Source: Paratinospora sagittata (taxonomy: Eukaryota > Streptophyta > Magnoliopsida > Ranunculales > Menispermaceae). Taken from it: a stretch of DNA of 64,000 bases. Made by a program: the position numbers and the translations under genes. Of this stretch, positions 46,329 to 58,924 are shown piece after piece. The notes beneath the pieces were generated by a model. That model was not told the DNA's origin. It searched no databases and was given only the letters and a program-made list of their open reading frames with translations. Position 1 is the first letter of the stretch; every line of letters begins with the position of its first letter. The DNA is taken from positions 16,741,115 through 16,805,114 of the forward strand of contig CM069604.1 of NCBI GenBank assembly GCA_035771175.1, given 5' to 3'.

Positions 46329-47735
46329 TCAACTCAAAAACTTCCTCACAATTCTTATCAAACACAAATAGGGTTTCTTTCTCAAGGAGGTTGCAATGAG
46401 GTTAGGCAATCTTGGAAAAATCCTTGATAAATCTTCTATAGAACCCGCATGCCCTAAGAAACTTCTTATGTCCTTAATAGTCTTCGGGTGTGAAAGCTTT
46501 TCAATAGTAACAATCTTCGCCTTGTCTACCTCAAGGCCCTTAGACGAAATCCGGTGGCCAAGAACAATGCCCTCATGTACCATGAAGTGAAACTTTTCCC
46601 AATTAAGTACAAGGTTTGTTTCTTCACACTTCTTCAACACAAGGGAGAGGTTATGCAAAAAATGATCAAAGGAGGACCCAAATACTGAAAAAATGTCCAT
46701 AAAAACCTCCATGATGTCCTCTATCAAATCAAAAAAAATAGCCACCATGCACCTTTGAAAAGTCGCCAGTGCATTACATAATCCAAACGACATGCGCCGA
46801 AAAGAAAAAGTACCATATGGGCAAGTGAATGTAGCCTTCTCTTGATCCTCCGAGGCGATGACTATCTGATTATACCTCGAATTCCTATCTAGGAAACAAT
46901 AGTAATGGAAGCCTGCCAACCAATCTAGCATCTGATTAATAAAAGGAAGAGGAAAGTGATATTTCCTTGTGGCTTTGTTGAGCTTCCGGTAGTTTATGCA
47001 AACTTTCCAACCCGTCACTGTCCTAATGGAAATTGGCTCATTCTTATCATTCATCACTACAGTCATACCACCTTTCTTGGGCACCACTTGAGCCGGACTT
47101 ACCTACGAACTATCTGAAATGGCGTATATGATACCCGCCTTGAGAAACTTTAAAATCTCAGCTTTGACAACCTCTTTCATGGGTGGATTTAGCCTTCTTT
47201 GATGCTCAACGGAAAGCTTGTAAGAATCCTCCATCAAGATCTTGTGCATGCAAATGGAAGGATTTATTCCCTTGATGGTTGCTATGGACCACCCCAAAGC
47301 GAACTTGTACTCTCTCAAGATAAGTAATAGCTTCCCTTCCTCCACACTAGACAAAGCCGATGATATGATGACTGGCATAGTAAAATTTTCACCCAAAAAT
47401 GCATAGCGAAGATACTCAGGTAATGGCTTCAACTCTAGTGAAGACTCTACTGACTCGGGTGGTGAAGAAGCTTCAATATCTTCCGTTTCGCTGATTGTAC
47501 TCACAGGATTGTTGACCTCAAGAGCTAAGGCATAATGTTGGACTTCATCATGAAAGGCCTCATCTCTAGATATCGAACTCACAAGACACTTCTCTAAAGC
47601 ATCTCCAGGTGTAGCCTCATCATGTACCTCGGTCACACATGCATCAACCACTTCTGCTACATCAATCCAGTGACATGTATTCCCCTCAGATGGGAATTTA
47701 AGAGTTGTATATGTTAAACAAGACCTCTTCATCAT
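46329..47735 (-). pseudogene. Athila reverse transcriptase
   Basis: Two open stretches in one frame (47735-47103 and 47087-46329) divided by a single TAG where the family has Trp (SDSS*VSPAQVVPKKGG). Upstream: ELKPLPEYLRYAFLG, ALGWSIATIKGINPSICMHKILM, HQRRLNPPMKEVVKAEILKFL. Downstream: VCINYRKLNKATRKYHFPLPF, YGTFSFRRMSFGLCNA, and the catalytic loop, which reads VFMDIFSVFG instead of a D-D pair, so one catalytic Asp is lost. Another altered site is FLDRNSRYNQI (family FLDGYSGYNQI). Confidence 0.9.
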
Positions 47736-48204
47736 TCAATTGCAAGGTAAGCTCGCCATGCTGCACATCTATCAAAGCTCTCCCAGTAGTGAAGAATGGT
47801 CGCCCAAGAATAAGAGGAATATCACTATCTTCCTCTATGTCCAAAACTACAAAGTCCACCGGGAAGATGAACTTGTCCACCTTCACTACCACATCCTCAA
47901 TTATACCCCGAGGGTATGTAAGTGATCGGTCCGCTAGTTGCAACGATATTGTAGTTGGCTTCACCTCATCAAGTCCCAATTTCCTGAAAATTGACAAAGG
48001 CATCAAGTTAATACTTGCACCTAAATCACATAAAGTTTTAGTGAAATTTAAAGAACCAATGGTGCAAGGTATAGTGAAACTCCCTAGATCTTTTAGCTTT
48101 TGAGGTAGCTTCTTTAGTATGGCACTACATTCTTTAGAAAGCTTCATCGTCTCATTGTCCTCTAGCTTCCTCTTCTTTGTCATCACATCCTTCATGAACT
48201 TCAC
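47698..48204 (-). pseudogene. Athila aspartic protease
   Basis: 168 codons with LCDLGASINLMPLSIF (active-site motif D-L-G-A-S), LQLADRSLTYPRGIIEDV and LILGRPFFTTGRALIDV. All features of the Athila protease are kept. It overlaps the RT-side frame by 38 bases in another phase, so at least one frameshift exists at the junction. Confidence 0.9.
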
Positions 48205-48560
48205 ATAGTTGGGTATTTTCTCATCAAGCTTCTTCTTTTGGAAACGTTGGGGAAAAGGTTTAGGAGTCTTTAGAATAGGGGGATTATCAGGGAAGGTGAT
48301 AAAACTGGGCCTATAAGGCCTCTTTTGAGATTTTTCCCCCTTGCTTGATTATTCCTTTTCTTTGCTTGACTTAGCTTCCTTGTTGGACTCCTCATTCTCT
48401 TGACTAGATGGAGGGGAGATGTAATGTGTTAGCTTGTAGAATCAACCCCCTTAACTTCTTTTCCACTCCTCAAAGTGATGCCCTTGCATTGTTCCTTGGG
48501 ATTTATCTCGGTGTTGCTAGGCAAGGATCCATGTGGTTGTGCATTCACTATTTGGGCTAG

Positions 48561-49011
48561 CTATCCCACTTGTACTTCTAAGTTCTTAATTGAAGCTCTT
48601 GTCTTCATCATAAATGATCCCAACATATCCTCCAAGGATGGCTTCTTCTCTTGAGCTTGATTGTAGAAACCGGGTGGAGGTTGCAATGTATTCATCCTGT
48701 TGGCATAAGAGAAGTTCTCATGATTTCGAACACTTGGGTGGTACTGATTTGGAACTCCTTGATTGCTTCTGAATTTGTACCCGCAATTACTAATGTATTG
48801 AACTTCTTCCTCATGTGCCTCATTCCCTGAAGAACCCATATGTAAAGCCACCGTCTTTTCAATAGAAGGTTGTGCTCTTTAAGTAGTGGGCACAGCAAGT
48901 TGGTTTGCAATGCTTGATATTTGCGCAGAGAGAGATGTGAATGGATCAACTGCATGTAGACCAGCTACCTTCTGCACTATTGATCGTGCACCCGGAACCT
49001 CATAAGTGTTG
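48561..49011 (-). pseudogene. Athila gag C-terminal part
   Basis: Reads VQYISNCGYKFRSNQG, QYHPSVRNHENFSYAN and PPPGFYNQAQEKKPSLEDML, the region between gag core and protease in Athila polyproteins. Two frames are needed to follow it (48561-48851 and 48692-48955). The 48205-48560 segment has no clean frame. Confidence 0.75.
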
Positions 49012-49586
49012 CTAGCCATATCCTCCAACATCAACTAGAGTTCTTATGGAGAACGTCATCCCATTATAGAACAATTGAAGTTGTAGCCAATCTTGGTACC
49101 CATGTTGAGGACACTTCCTCAACAATTCCTTGAAACGCTCCCAAGTTTCATACAATAACTCAGACTCGTGTTGCTTGAATTGTTCGATCTCAGCTTTCAT
49201 TTGGGTGGTCTTGGTAGGAGGAAAGAATTTTTGAAGAAATTCTTGTACCATCTCTTGCCAAGTTGCAATGTTCCCCTGTTGCAAAGATTGCAACCATGCT
49301 CGTGTTTTGTCCCTTAGATAAAAAGGAACAATCTCAACCTTATGGTGTCCTCAGTAACACCATTCATCTTCACCATATCACACATCTCCAAGAAGGTGGT
49401 GATATGGATAGTAGGATCTTCAATAGGTGACCCCCCATACTGGTGTTGCTGAACCATAGAGATCAACGCCGGTTTCAATTCAAAGTTGTTCACATTAATA
49501 GGCATACGAACAATACTCGAGTAATTTTCATTGATAACCGGTTTAAAGTAGTCTCTCAAGGTCAACTGATTGTGCTCGTCCGCCAT
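49012..49586 (-). pseudogene. Athila gag core
   Basis: Starts at ATG 49586 (MADEHNQLTLRDYF), 290 bases from the LTR. After FELKPALISMVQQHQYGGSPIEDP the frame changes near 49310, then WQEMVQEFLQKFFPPTKT, MKAEIEQFKQHESELLYE and WERFKELLRKCPQHGY, the retrotrans_gag signature. One frameshift between the two halves. Confidence 0.9.
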
Positions 49587-49856
49587 GATTTCGTTTCTCT
49601 TCTTCTCTCTTGTCTCAGTCTTCCAAGAGTACGTTCAATCTCAAAGTCAAACAGTAGTACTTCAAGATTTCATGCCCTTTGCATAAACTCTTGAAATCCT
49701 ACAAAACAGAATAAAGAAAGAACCGAAGTATAAAGTAATAAAAACGAAAATATACAAAGAAACAAAGAAAGAAAAATTCAGAAAATAAAACAAAAATAAA
49801 ATCTAAATTAAAATCAGAGTTACTAACACAATAGTAGTGCACTAATAACTATCGTC

Positions 49857-49869
49857 GGCAACGGTGCCA
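49857..49869 (-). other. Primer binding site of the Athila element
   Basis: Reverse strand TGGCACCGTTGCC; the Athila/Tat consensus TGGCGCCGTTGCC matches the 3' end of tRNA-Asp, with one base changed here. Confidence 0.8.
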
Positions 49870-49875
49870 AAAACT

Positions 49876-50510
49876 TGATCGTGAAATTATCGCTAGTGCA
49901 CGATAATCAGTTATAATATAATTCGATGAAATCAGGTATCGTCCTTAGGGATAATTAGAACTCTAGCTATCACATTTTTGCCTTAATTTTATCTAGACAA
50001 TCGAATTCGAATGATTGAGATCTACTTCCTACAAACTCACTAAGATCTATGATTTCTTTTAATGACTTCAAAGAGTCTCGATCTCCTATCGGTCTGTCTC
50101 ACAATAACCTAGGTTATATTTTCCTTGTTCCGATCCAAAATACCCCTTGTCGAGTGCCGCACTCTAGAACTAAGATCATCCAATCCGTGATCAAGAGATT
50201 GAAAGCATTAACAATGGAGAAATATAAATAAACTATCACAAATCCATTAATAATAATTAAGACTTTAAACTAGAACATAGCATCAAAGTTAGGATCATTC
50301 TATCCTCTAGAAACGATGTTTTAGTTCATAACTAAAGCATAAAAACATAAAATACAAAATTGAACATCAACAGAACAAAAGAAAGATAAAACTAGAGGTT
50401 TGTAGAGATTTTGAATAGGTCTATGATGTTCTTCTCCACTTCGCTCCAGCCGTCAATCTTTTTTTCTCCCAGATCCTCCTCTCGAAAAACCCTCCAAATC
50501 CATATATTGT
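49876..50510 (-). mobile_element. 5' LTR of the Athila element, truncated
   Basis: Begins TGATCGTGAAATT like the 3' LTR, misses about 250 internal bases after GAATGATTGAG, and stops at about 50510, where an S3-type copia LTR begins mid-sequence. Confidence 0.9.
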
Positions 50511-52056
50511 GACCTCCATTTAGTCAACCTTTGAAAGCGTCAGGATGCTGACTCAGTTTCAGCTCGCTGACAGTTCTGTTAACTTGTGATTGATTTCTAT
50601 TTTTAAGGACGCTTATAGTTATGAGGTGAATAAACTATCAGGACGCTACTTGTGTAGAAGTGCCCTCATCTTAAGAATCAACTTAATAACTTTTAGGACG
50701 CTCACTGTCCATCAACGCACTTAATACCGTTTAAGTTTGTTTTAAAACAAAGTAGGATGCTTACTTGTGAGTAGTGCCTTTGTGCGTTTTTAAAACAAAA
50801 GCAGGATGTTAATTGTCGAAGTAACGCCCTCAAGATTTAAGTCGTTTAAGTATTATAGTAAGTCAGGACGCTTACAAGTCGATCGCGCCCTCACTTCATC
50901 ATTCGGTAGGACGCTGATGTTATATGAGAGCCCTCAAAGTAACAAAACAACAAAAATGATATTTCTATTGTCCTGACACGTACATCATCGTAGTCACCTT
51001 TTCAAAACAATTTTTCGTACAAAATATCAACTTTCTGTATTTGTAAGAGATATTCTCAGATTCATGAACCACATCTCTTAAACTTTCCTAATTTGTGAAT
51101 TTGGAGAAAAAGCCGAATGTTCATAAAATGTGCAGTTGCCATTTTCGTGATACATTCTAACTGTTGTGAGTAAACGTTCATATTCGAAATTCAAATTCAA
51201 ATGAACAACAACTTCATCTCTACAAGTTTATATATACCAGCACTTAACAATCTATTAAGACTACCAAAAATTCTATGAGGTAAAACACTTGTCGAAAGTT
51301 AGTCGAAATTTCATCTGATTCAAAAAGCTTAAGTTATTCTGGTTTCAAAGTGTTTTATTTGAATCTCTACTTATTCAAAAGATTTTCATACTGAGCTAAA
51401 TTTTTATCTTTATCTGAAAATCTATTTGAAAGCTCGGATTGTTTTCACTCAAATTTTTCAGCACTGATTTAACATGTATCATTCTTGTTGGAAGAGAAAT
51501 TTGAGAGATAGTTCATAGGATACAGTTGTACTTAATTTCATATTATGTATATTGTATCATGGTTGTAACAGTAGTTAGATAAACTACTGAGTTGATATTC
51601 TCATATTCAACAAGGTTAGGTCTTCTCACACCCGTAAATTGAGAAATGGTCTTCTCACACCCGTAAGTTGAGAAACGGTCTTCTCACACCCTGTAAGTTG
51701 AGAAACGGTAGTTCTCACACCTCGTAAGTTGAGAAAGCTTAGGTTTGTCTCACACTCGTAAGTTGGGATAGGTTGTTCTCAAGCCTGCAAGTTGAGCAGT
51801 GTAACAGTTGTTCTCACACCCGCAAGTTGAGAAAAGGTGTAACGGTTTGATTCTCACCCGTAAGAGAATCCCTTAGTGATAAGGTTTAAAATCCTAACTG
51901 AGGTGGTTAGGTAGTGAATGTAAGCAAGTAGCCGAACCACTATAAATTGACTATGCATATTTATTTTTATTCTGCATTTTAACTTTGCCATTGTAATTAA
52001 TTTTAAATTGTCTAAGTGTTCAATTCACCCCGCTCTTGGACATACCTGGGCCAACA
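50511..52056 (+). mobile_element. Truncated forward copia LTR, family S3
   Basis: Reverse complement of part of 36992-38988. It ends CAATTCACCCCGCTCTTGG...GGCCAACA at 52056. Its first part (50530-50960) is the AGGACGCT/AGTGCCCT-type array, its later part (51600-51870) the mini-hairpin array (TTCTCA/TGAGAA; GATTCTC/GAGAATC). The 5' third is missing. Confidence 0.85.
51600..51880 (+). repeat. Mini-hairpin array, S3 forward copy
   Basis: At least six units with TTCTCA and TGAGAA stems around a CACCCGTAAGT loop, ending with GATTCTC/GAGAATC around ACCCGTAA (about 51848-51870). This is the LTR sense orientation, about 180-450 bases before the LTR 3' end. Confidence 0.9.
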
Positions 52057-52198
52057 ATTTGGCCCCATGATCAATGACTTACCTACCTCCGTCCAACAAG
52101 CTGGCGATCTACAAGATCTACTATAAAGTGCCTTAAATGGTGTTATCACAATGTTACTCGGAAAGTTGTTGTTGTAGGCAAACTCACACAACGGGATG
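52057..52198 (-). pseudogene. gypsy integrase fragment (E6)
   Basis: About 47 codons: HIPLCEFAYNNNFPS, TPFKALYSRSCRSPACW and EVGKSLIMGPN, the integrase region after the DDE core. Cut on the left by a copia LTR and on the right by the gypsy LTR at 52199, so it is the target into which the latter inserted. Confidence 0.85.
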
Positions 52199-55100
52199 TG
52201 TGGCAATCCCAACCTCGGACCACTATCTACCGTGGGGATAGAATGCAGAATGCTAGGTCGAGACACCCGACGTAGGCATTGCCAACCACTCCATCATCCA
52301 TGGGATGATCGGAATACCTTACAAGCCTCAACTAGACTCTCCATAGAGTCCCATTTTTTTTCCTCAAACCTCAACCGGATAAACCTGAACAATTCTACTA
52401 TCCACAACTACACAGTCCACACAAATATACCATATGTAATTTAAACCCAACATACAAATTGATTCATCATTCCATCATTTAGATTCCAGTCCCAAACATC
52501 CATATTATGAACACATAATCTCAAAGTCCAACCATAGAGCAACCCATCGTCAAGGATCCATACCCATTCGTCCTCACCATCTACTCAGCTCGTGAGTTTA
52601 GTATTAATATATACAAAGGTTTTCAAAATAACAAAATAAATACATAGATGTGTACAACATACAAGAATCATACAAAGAGGAAACCCTCATCATATATATG
52701 CTAAGCTCTGCCACTGGCTAGGCCCTCAATGGATAATAATTCCCTTGCCCTTAAGTTGGGTTGTAGATCTTCTAAAAGGAAAATGAGAGTGAGCCAACAT
52801 AAATATACCACAAGTAATTTAAACCCAACATACAAAATGATTCATCATTCCATCGTTTAGATTCCAGTCCCAAACATCCATATTATGAACACATAATCTC
52901 AAAGTCCAACCATAGAGCAACCCATCCTCAAGGATCCATACCCATTCGTCCTCACCATCTACTCAGCTCATGAGTTTAGTATTAATATATACATAGGTTT
53001 TCAAAATAACAAAATAAATACATAGATGTGTACAACATACAAGAATCATACAAAAAGGAAACCCTCCTCATATCTATGCTAAGCTCCGCCACTGGCTAGG
53101 CCCTCAATGGATAATAATTCCCTTGCCCTTAAGTTGGGCTATAAATCCCGTAAAAGGGAAATGAGAGTGAGCCAACATAAATATACCACAAGTAATTTAA
53201 ACCCAACATACAAAATGATTCATCATTCCATCATTTAGATTCTAGTCCCAAACATCCATATTATGAACACATAATCTCAAAGTCCAACCATAGAGCAACC
53301 CATCCTCAAGGATCCATACCCATTCGTCCTCACCATCTACTCAGCTCATGAGTTTAGTATTAATATATACATAGGTTTCCAAAATTACAAAATAAATACA
53401 TAGATGTGTACAACATACAAGAATCATACAAAAAGGAAACCCTCCTCATATCTATGCTAAGCTCCGCCACTGGCTAGGCCCTCAATGGATAATAACTCCC
53501 TTGCCCTTAAGTTGGGCTGTAGATCTTGTAAAAGGGAAATGAGAGTGAGCCAACGATACGCAATGAATGGAATTCAGATATGCCATCACTACTCAACAAT
53601 AAAATACCATGTATGCATGACAATGCCACAAGATGATGAAAAACATATAACACATAAATATCAAGCGTTCATCATATATTTCGTGCAAAGGTAAAATCCA
53701 TCACTTTCCATTTTTTCCATCCTCATTTCTTTCTTTCTCATGTTCGGGTTTAGACTTTCCTCGTGAGATCTAGTGTCGTAACACAAGGATCCGGGACACA
53801 TTCATTCCACATTTCATTCTCATATTTTAGTCCAAGCTTCCGCCGTAAGACCTCGTATCGGAGATCCTTCCCATGTCCTCTAGATCAATGGGGGCATAAC
53901 TTCCACTTCAAAGTCAAACAATTGTATTGTGATTCAGGACATAGAATATTTACCGGGTTACTAGTCCATGTCATTAAGATCATGTCATTCTTCCATGGTT
54001 TTCTCATCCACCCAAAAACCCTCATATGGCATGGTCAAAAGTCTTCCTTCTAGTACACTAGCTTTGCTATGTCCATTCACAAGGACAACCAATGACATAA
54101 CTTCTATTAGGCGCTAAGTCATTTAGGTCCTTACACTAGGCCGAGGACTTCGCTCTTTCAGAGGAAAGACTTACCAAGTCCACAGGATTCGTGCAATCAT
54201 AATTAAAACTCATTTCATGCTTCCAAACATACAACATATAATTTTCATATGATGACATAAAAGATTAAACATAAATGAAGTCTACTCACAACCAAGCCAA
54301 TGAGAGCAATCCTATGTACACACAAGATTCCCAATTCCAACTTAGATACTGCAATTATATATAAATTCATAATTATCACTATCCATATATGCAACACATC
54401 CAATTCATGATCTCAAATTAAATAATCCACATCACCCATGTCTAATCCCCCAACAAGGTCAATTTAGGTCCATACACCACACAACATTCCATTCCAACCA
54501 TAATTATCAATTTCCATGATTATTTCATTAATCCAACCTCAATTCATAAAACCCAACCATTAGGCATCAACTGTCAAATTATATAATCAAACCAACACTT
54601 AGGCCTAGGTCATAACATGGTCAACATAGGCCAATCATAGCACAAATCATTCCAATTTAAATCAATTTAGTCATAAGTCATCCCAATTCCACAATTCAAG
54701 GCAAAATACATCAAAAGCCCCAAAATTGGGAAACTTCCAACAATAGGCCAACATGGCCAAATTGAACTAACTCACATGTTCCACCATGTAAATCCTCAAA
54801 GTAACACTATAAATCAACCAAGCATGCCAATTTAACCCACATAGGTCACATGCATACTAAATGAAGCACCCTAGGTCCAACTTCTAAGTTAAGGTCATTT
54901 ACATGGAGCACCCACAATTTCTCATAAAAAATTGGGAAATTTGCCACCGTTGGGTTCCAAATCATCCTAGAAGCCCAAATCCTAAGCATGCATTTCGGTT
55001 CTTAGGGTTTCCATAGAAACCCTAATCTCAACCATCATCAAAACCGAGCTTAAGAGTGTAGAAATCACTCAATGGGTATGGGTTTAGGTCTATGGAGCTT

Positions 55101-55840
55101 AATTTCATCATTATCAAGCTCATACAAGCCAACCCTAGGATAGGTCTCCCCCAAGTCCGAGACCCATAATAAAATTTACACCATTAAAAAGCTTGCAACC
55201 ACCATTAATGACATATTCATGGAGGAAAATGGAATAAAATCTAACCTTGAAGCCCAAAACCCTAGGTTTCTCTTCTATTTTCCTCTTTTATCTTCTTATC
55301 TTCTTCTTCTTCCCTCTTTCTCTACTTGAGCAAGGGAGATATGTTATAACATTTTTATTTCATGCTCCCATGTGCCATATTCTTATCCAACACCCATCTA
55401 TAACACCACATATTCAAATATAATATTTTATTCATTAATTGTTGCATTAAATGGAACATCTTTTTGTGGCCATCCCCATAAGCACTAGTCTTGAGAATAG
55501 CTTGCTCAACAAGTTACTTAAATGTGGTTTTTCTAACAAGCCACCCATAATAATAGTGGTAATGATTTTAATAATAGTGGTAATGACATTAACAACACCA
55601 ATAATAATACCCACTACAAGCAATAATCACATACAACTCATCAACCATTTGACATAAATAACTATTCTCATGCGTATGACTCATGAACAATCTTTTAGTT
55701 CATTCATAAATTTCATGGAAATCCATGGTTAGCACATATCAAACACACAACATACACACATCACAACAACACAAGCACATAGAGTTGGACACTTAACAAT
55801 TGGGATACGAGCTAGTCGGACGAAAATTCAGAGAGTTACA
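52199..55840 (-). mobile_element. 3' LTR of gypsy E5
   Basis: Sense start TGTAACTC at 55840, sense end GGGATTGCCACA at 52199; 3.6 kb, enlarged by a 378-bp triplication. No credible gene; the region 53560-55830 is AT-rich. Confidence 0.75.
52418..53553 (+). repeat. 378-bp tandem triplication
   Basis: The block beginning AATTTAAACCCAACATAC occurs at 52438, 52816 and 53194, constant period 378 bp, with very few differences (for example ATCTTCTAAAAGGAAAA versus ATCCCGTAAAAGGGAAA near the unit ends). Near-identity points to recent unequal exchange or slippage. Confidence 0.95.
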
Positions 55841-55851
55841 TCTCATCCACC

Positions 55852-56508
55852 TTAAAAGAAACTTCGTCCCCGAAGTTTAAAGTTACGGGAATTACCCAAG
55901 TCCATAAACTCGAAGAAGTGTTCCTTCATATAATCCTCGTGCTCCCAAGTATATTGTTCCTCTCCATGAAAATGCCACTTCACCTTGACCATAGGAATTT
56001 CTCGGTTACGGAGCTTCTGAACCTTCCTATCAAGGATCATGACCGGCTTCTCATCAAAAGTCTCCTTCTGTCTCAAGTACATATGCCTCCAATCTAGGAC
56101 ATGAGTAGGATTATGATATTACTTCCTCATCATTAACACACAGAAGACGTTATGCATTGCCGCTAGCTGACCTAATAAATCTTGGAGCGAGCTTCCCTTT
56201 TATCCCAAACTTTGTTTGGCCCTTCTGAGTGGATACCTTCAATAAGACATGGTTACCCACCTTAAACTCTATGGCCTTCCATCGATTGTCGGCGTAACTT
56301 TTCTGCCTATCATGGACTATTTTCATATTATGCTTGATTCGCTTGATCTTCTCTATCTGTTCTCGCACAAACTCAGGTCCCATCATTATGGTATTTCTTA
56401 TCTCCGTCCAACATACCAGAGATCTACATGGCCTACCATACAAGGCCTCAAAAAAAGCCATATCGACACTGAACTAATAATTTTTGTTGTACGTGAACTC
56501 ACACCGAT
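55852..56508 (-). pseudogene. E5 integrase C-terminal region and chromodomain
   Basis: AFFEALYGRPCRSLVCWTE, FKVGNHVLLKVST, FGIKGKLAPRFI, then after a frame break ILDRKVQKLRNREIPMVKVKW and EQYTWEHEDYMKEHFFEF, a chromodomain of the chromovirus type that targets chromatin marks. It resumes the integrase interrupted at 58075. A stop lies near 56478. Confidence 0.9.
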
Positions 56509-56513
56509 GTATG

Positions 56514-58069
56514 TGATAAGTTGAGTTTTAGTAGTTAGTTTTCATGTTAATTTGATAGATTTTTAGGTTCATTTAGTTAGTTTTTAGGTGTTTTTACATG
56601 ATTAGTATACTTAGTTGTTTTAGATGCATTTAGGTTTTATCGTAGGTTTTTATCGTGAATAAATGGCTTTTTGATACATGTTAATATCATAAAAGTCACA
56701 TGTTTTTAGTACATTGCATTTTAGTTAATATATTGAGTAATTGCATAGAATTTACATTTGTTTATACTTTGTTTTGTAGGTAAATAAAAAGCTAAAAAGT
56801 GGGTTGAAACAAGGTCCAAATGGTGTGTAAAAGAAGTGAAGATCATGTGCAAAACATGTGCAAGAAGGGTGCAAAAAAGTAGAAAAATCGGTTAAGTCCA
56901 CAAACAATGCGCCACAAAAAATCGGCTAAGTCCAAGAAAACCAGGGACTAGGCGCCTCGGCACTAGGACTGAGCGCTGCGGCACTCAAAGAGGAAGAAAA
57001 TTGCAGAATGAATAGATGTAGAGCCGCGGTGCTAAATTCGTGAAGGGCCATGAATAGTCAACTAGAGTCGCGGCACTAGAATCAAGTGTTGCGGCGCTCA
57101 GTTACGCAATTGTGCGCATTTGGTTATTTTTGTCCATTGTTGGCATTTGTATCGACTTAAGTTTAAAAAGAAACATGATTTTAGGTTAGAAAAAAGGATT
57201 AACGATTATCAAAGCAAATAATTAGGTTTAGGGTGTGAAAAAGGAGGCAAGAAAGCAAGAAGAGAGAAGGCTTTGGAGTGATTGCTCGAAGGAACCAAGG
57301 AGAAAAAAAGACCAAATCCACCGTCGAAGGGTGGATTCTAACCTTTAATTTCAGTTTCTTGTATCTTGAAATGTTTTCATCCATTATTCTATTTCTTTTT
57401 CATCTTGTATCCATCAACATGAATACGAGCTAAACTATTAATCTAAAGGTTTGAATGATCTATATTTGATTTCATTGGTTAATATTCATGTATGTGTTAT
57501 TGAACTGATTTATGAATTTACTTGCAATTTCATGTAGGTGTTATTAAATCATATCCGGGAATTTGTGACCTAGGATAGTAGTATTGAGTAGAGAGACCTA
57601 CGAAATCCTTTGAAATAAGATAACATGAATCACAAATCTTAATGCATGCTTGACTTGTTAGTTTACAAACGAGAGAGGGAATTAATAGGTTAAGTGTAGA
57701 TTTTCAAATTGACGCTCGAGAGAGGTATTTGATTGGGTTAGGATTCATGATTTATAAATTCAATAGTTAATTCAATAACAAACTCTTTTGAAAATGAAGT
57801 AAAATATAGTGATTTCAATCCTCTAGAACTTTTATTCAGTGATTCATACCCGTTTCCATTTAATTTTGCATTAATTCGTTTTAATTTGTTTAATTTATAT
57901 TCCAGCATATAAAATCACTCATTTTGATCACCTAGATAAAATTAATATCATAGTAGTATTGGGCATTTATAATAGTAAAATTACTTTTCCCTAAGGACGA
58001 TAACCCGACTCACCTCGGTATTATAACTTGATAATTCGTGCACTTGCAAAGAACAAATATTAACGATCA
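56514..58069 (+). mobile_element. Solo Athila-type LTR (TSD GTATG)
   Basis: 1,556 bp from TGATAAGTTGAG to TTAACGATCA, flanked by GTATG at 56509-56513 and 58070-58074. Removing it joins integrase codons reading WEEYI and CEFTY. GC-rich motifs at 56945-57110 (GGCGCCTCGGCACT, GCCGCGGTGCT, TGCGGCGCTC) match those in the Athila LTR at 42420. No gene. Confidence 0.95.
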
Positions 58070-58074
58070 GTATG

Positions 58075-58868
58075 TACTCTTCCCAAATCCCACAGGACTC
58101 AAGGACACATGCTCGGAGCATATCTTCTAAAATTGAAATCAACCTCTCGGACTGACCGTCCGTCTGAGGATGAAAAGCGGTACTGAGACTCAGTCTGGTG
58201 TTGAGTTGTCTTTGCAACCCCTGCTAGAATACCGAGGTAAACCTCGAATCCTTATCTGATACAATCGATACTGGCACCCCGTGAAGTTTGACTATCTCCC
58301 GTACATACGGCCTGCTTAGCTTGTCCACAGAATCCTTAGTGTTCATCGAAAGAAAATGAGAGGACTTCGTCAAGCAATCCACTATCACCCATACAACATC
58401 ATGTCTCCTCCGGGAACTAGGTAATCCAACCACGAAATCCATAGTAATATGCTCTTACTTCCACTCAAGGATGGCAAGTGGTTGCATTTGCTCTTCGGCC
58501 TCTGATTCTTAGTCTTAACCCTATGACATATCTCACATTTCTAGATGAACTAAGTTATATCTTTTTTCATGTCCGGCCACTAATACATCCTCTTCATGAT
58601 ACATCTTGGTCACGCCTGGATGAATAGCATAATGAGATTTGTGAGACTCCTGGAGTAAGTTCTGCCTCAAACGCGGATATGTGGGAACCCATAATCATCC
58701 CCTAAACCTCAAAGCACCATCGGGTGACAACTACCAATCCACATGAACACTATTTTGAGCCCAAGACTTATGCACCACAAAATCAACATCCAGACACTAC
58801 TGATCAATAATCTCCTGAATCTGTGTAAGTTGAGCCTTCATCTGAGCACACATAAGACCCAACCTTAC
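58075..58868 (-). pseudogene. E5 integrase zinc-binding domain and core
   Basis: LSPDGALRFRG and LQESHKSHYAIHPGVTKMYHE (zinc-binding domain), [22 protein letters not shown] (first Asp), [12 protein letters not shown] (second Asp) and STAFHPQTDGQSER (Glu). The DDE residues are present. Stops lie near 58225 and in 58450-58560. The upstream part is lost at the forward LTR at 58875. Confidence 0.9.
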
Positions 58869-58924
58869 CAAATTTGTAATTTTAATAAAATACATACGTT
58901 GAAGTACGCGTATATCAAGATGTA

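Larger units (their letters stand above)
41467..50510 (-). mobile_element. Athila-type Ty3/gypsy retrotransposon
   Basis: 3' LTR 41467-42884, polypurine tract 42885-42899, integrase, RNase H, RT, protease and gag in gypsy order on the reverse strand, primer site 49857-49869 and a truncated 5' LTR 49876-50510. TGATAG LTR start, the tRNA-Asp-like primer site and a long non-coding 3' internal region fit Athila. Only a few stops break the pol frames, so this is the best preserved element here. Confidence 0.9.
52199..58868 (-). mobile_element. Chromodomain Ty3/gypsy element E5 (Tekay-like), 5' part missing
   Basis: 3' LTR 52199-55840, polypurine-like tract after 55840, integrase C-terminus and chromodomain 55852-56508, solo Athila-type LTR 56514-58069 inside the integrase, integrase core and zinc domain 58075-58868. 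RT, protease, gag and 5' LTR are not in the window in this orientation. Confidence 0.85.

Noticed and set aside
47705..48103. 132-codon forward frame
   Set aside because: Antisense shadow of the Athila protease.
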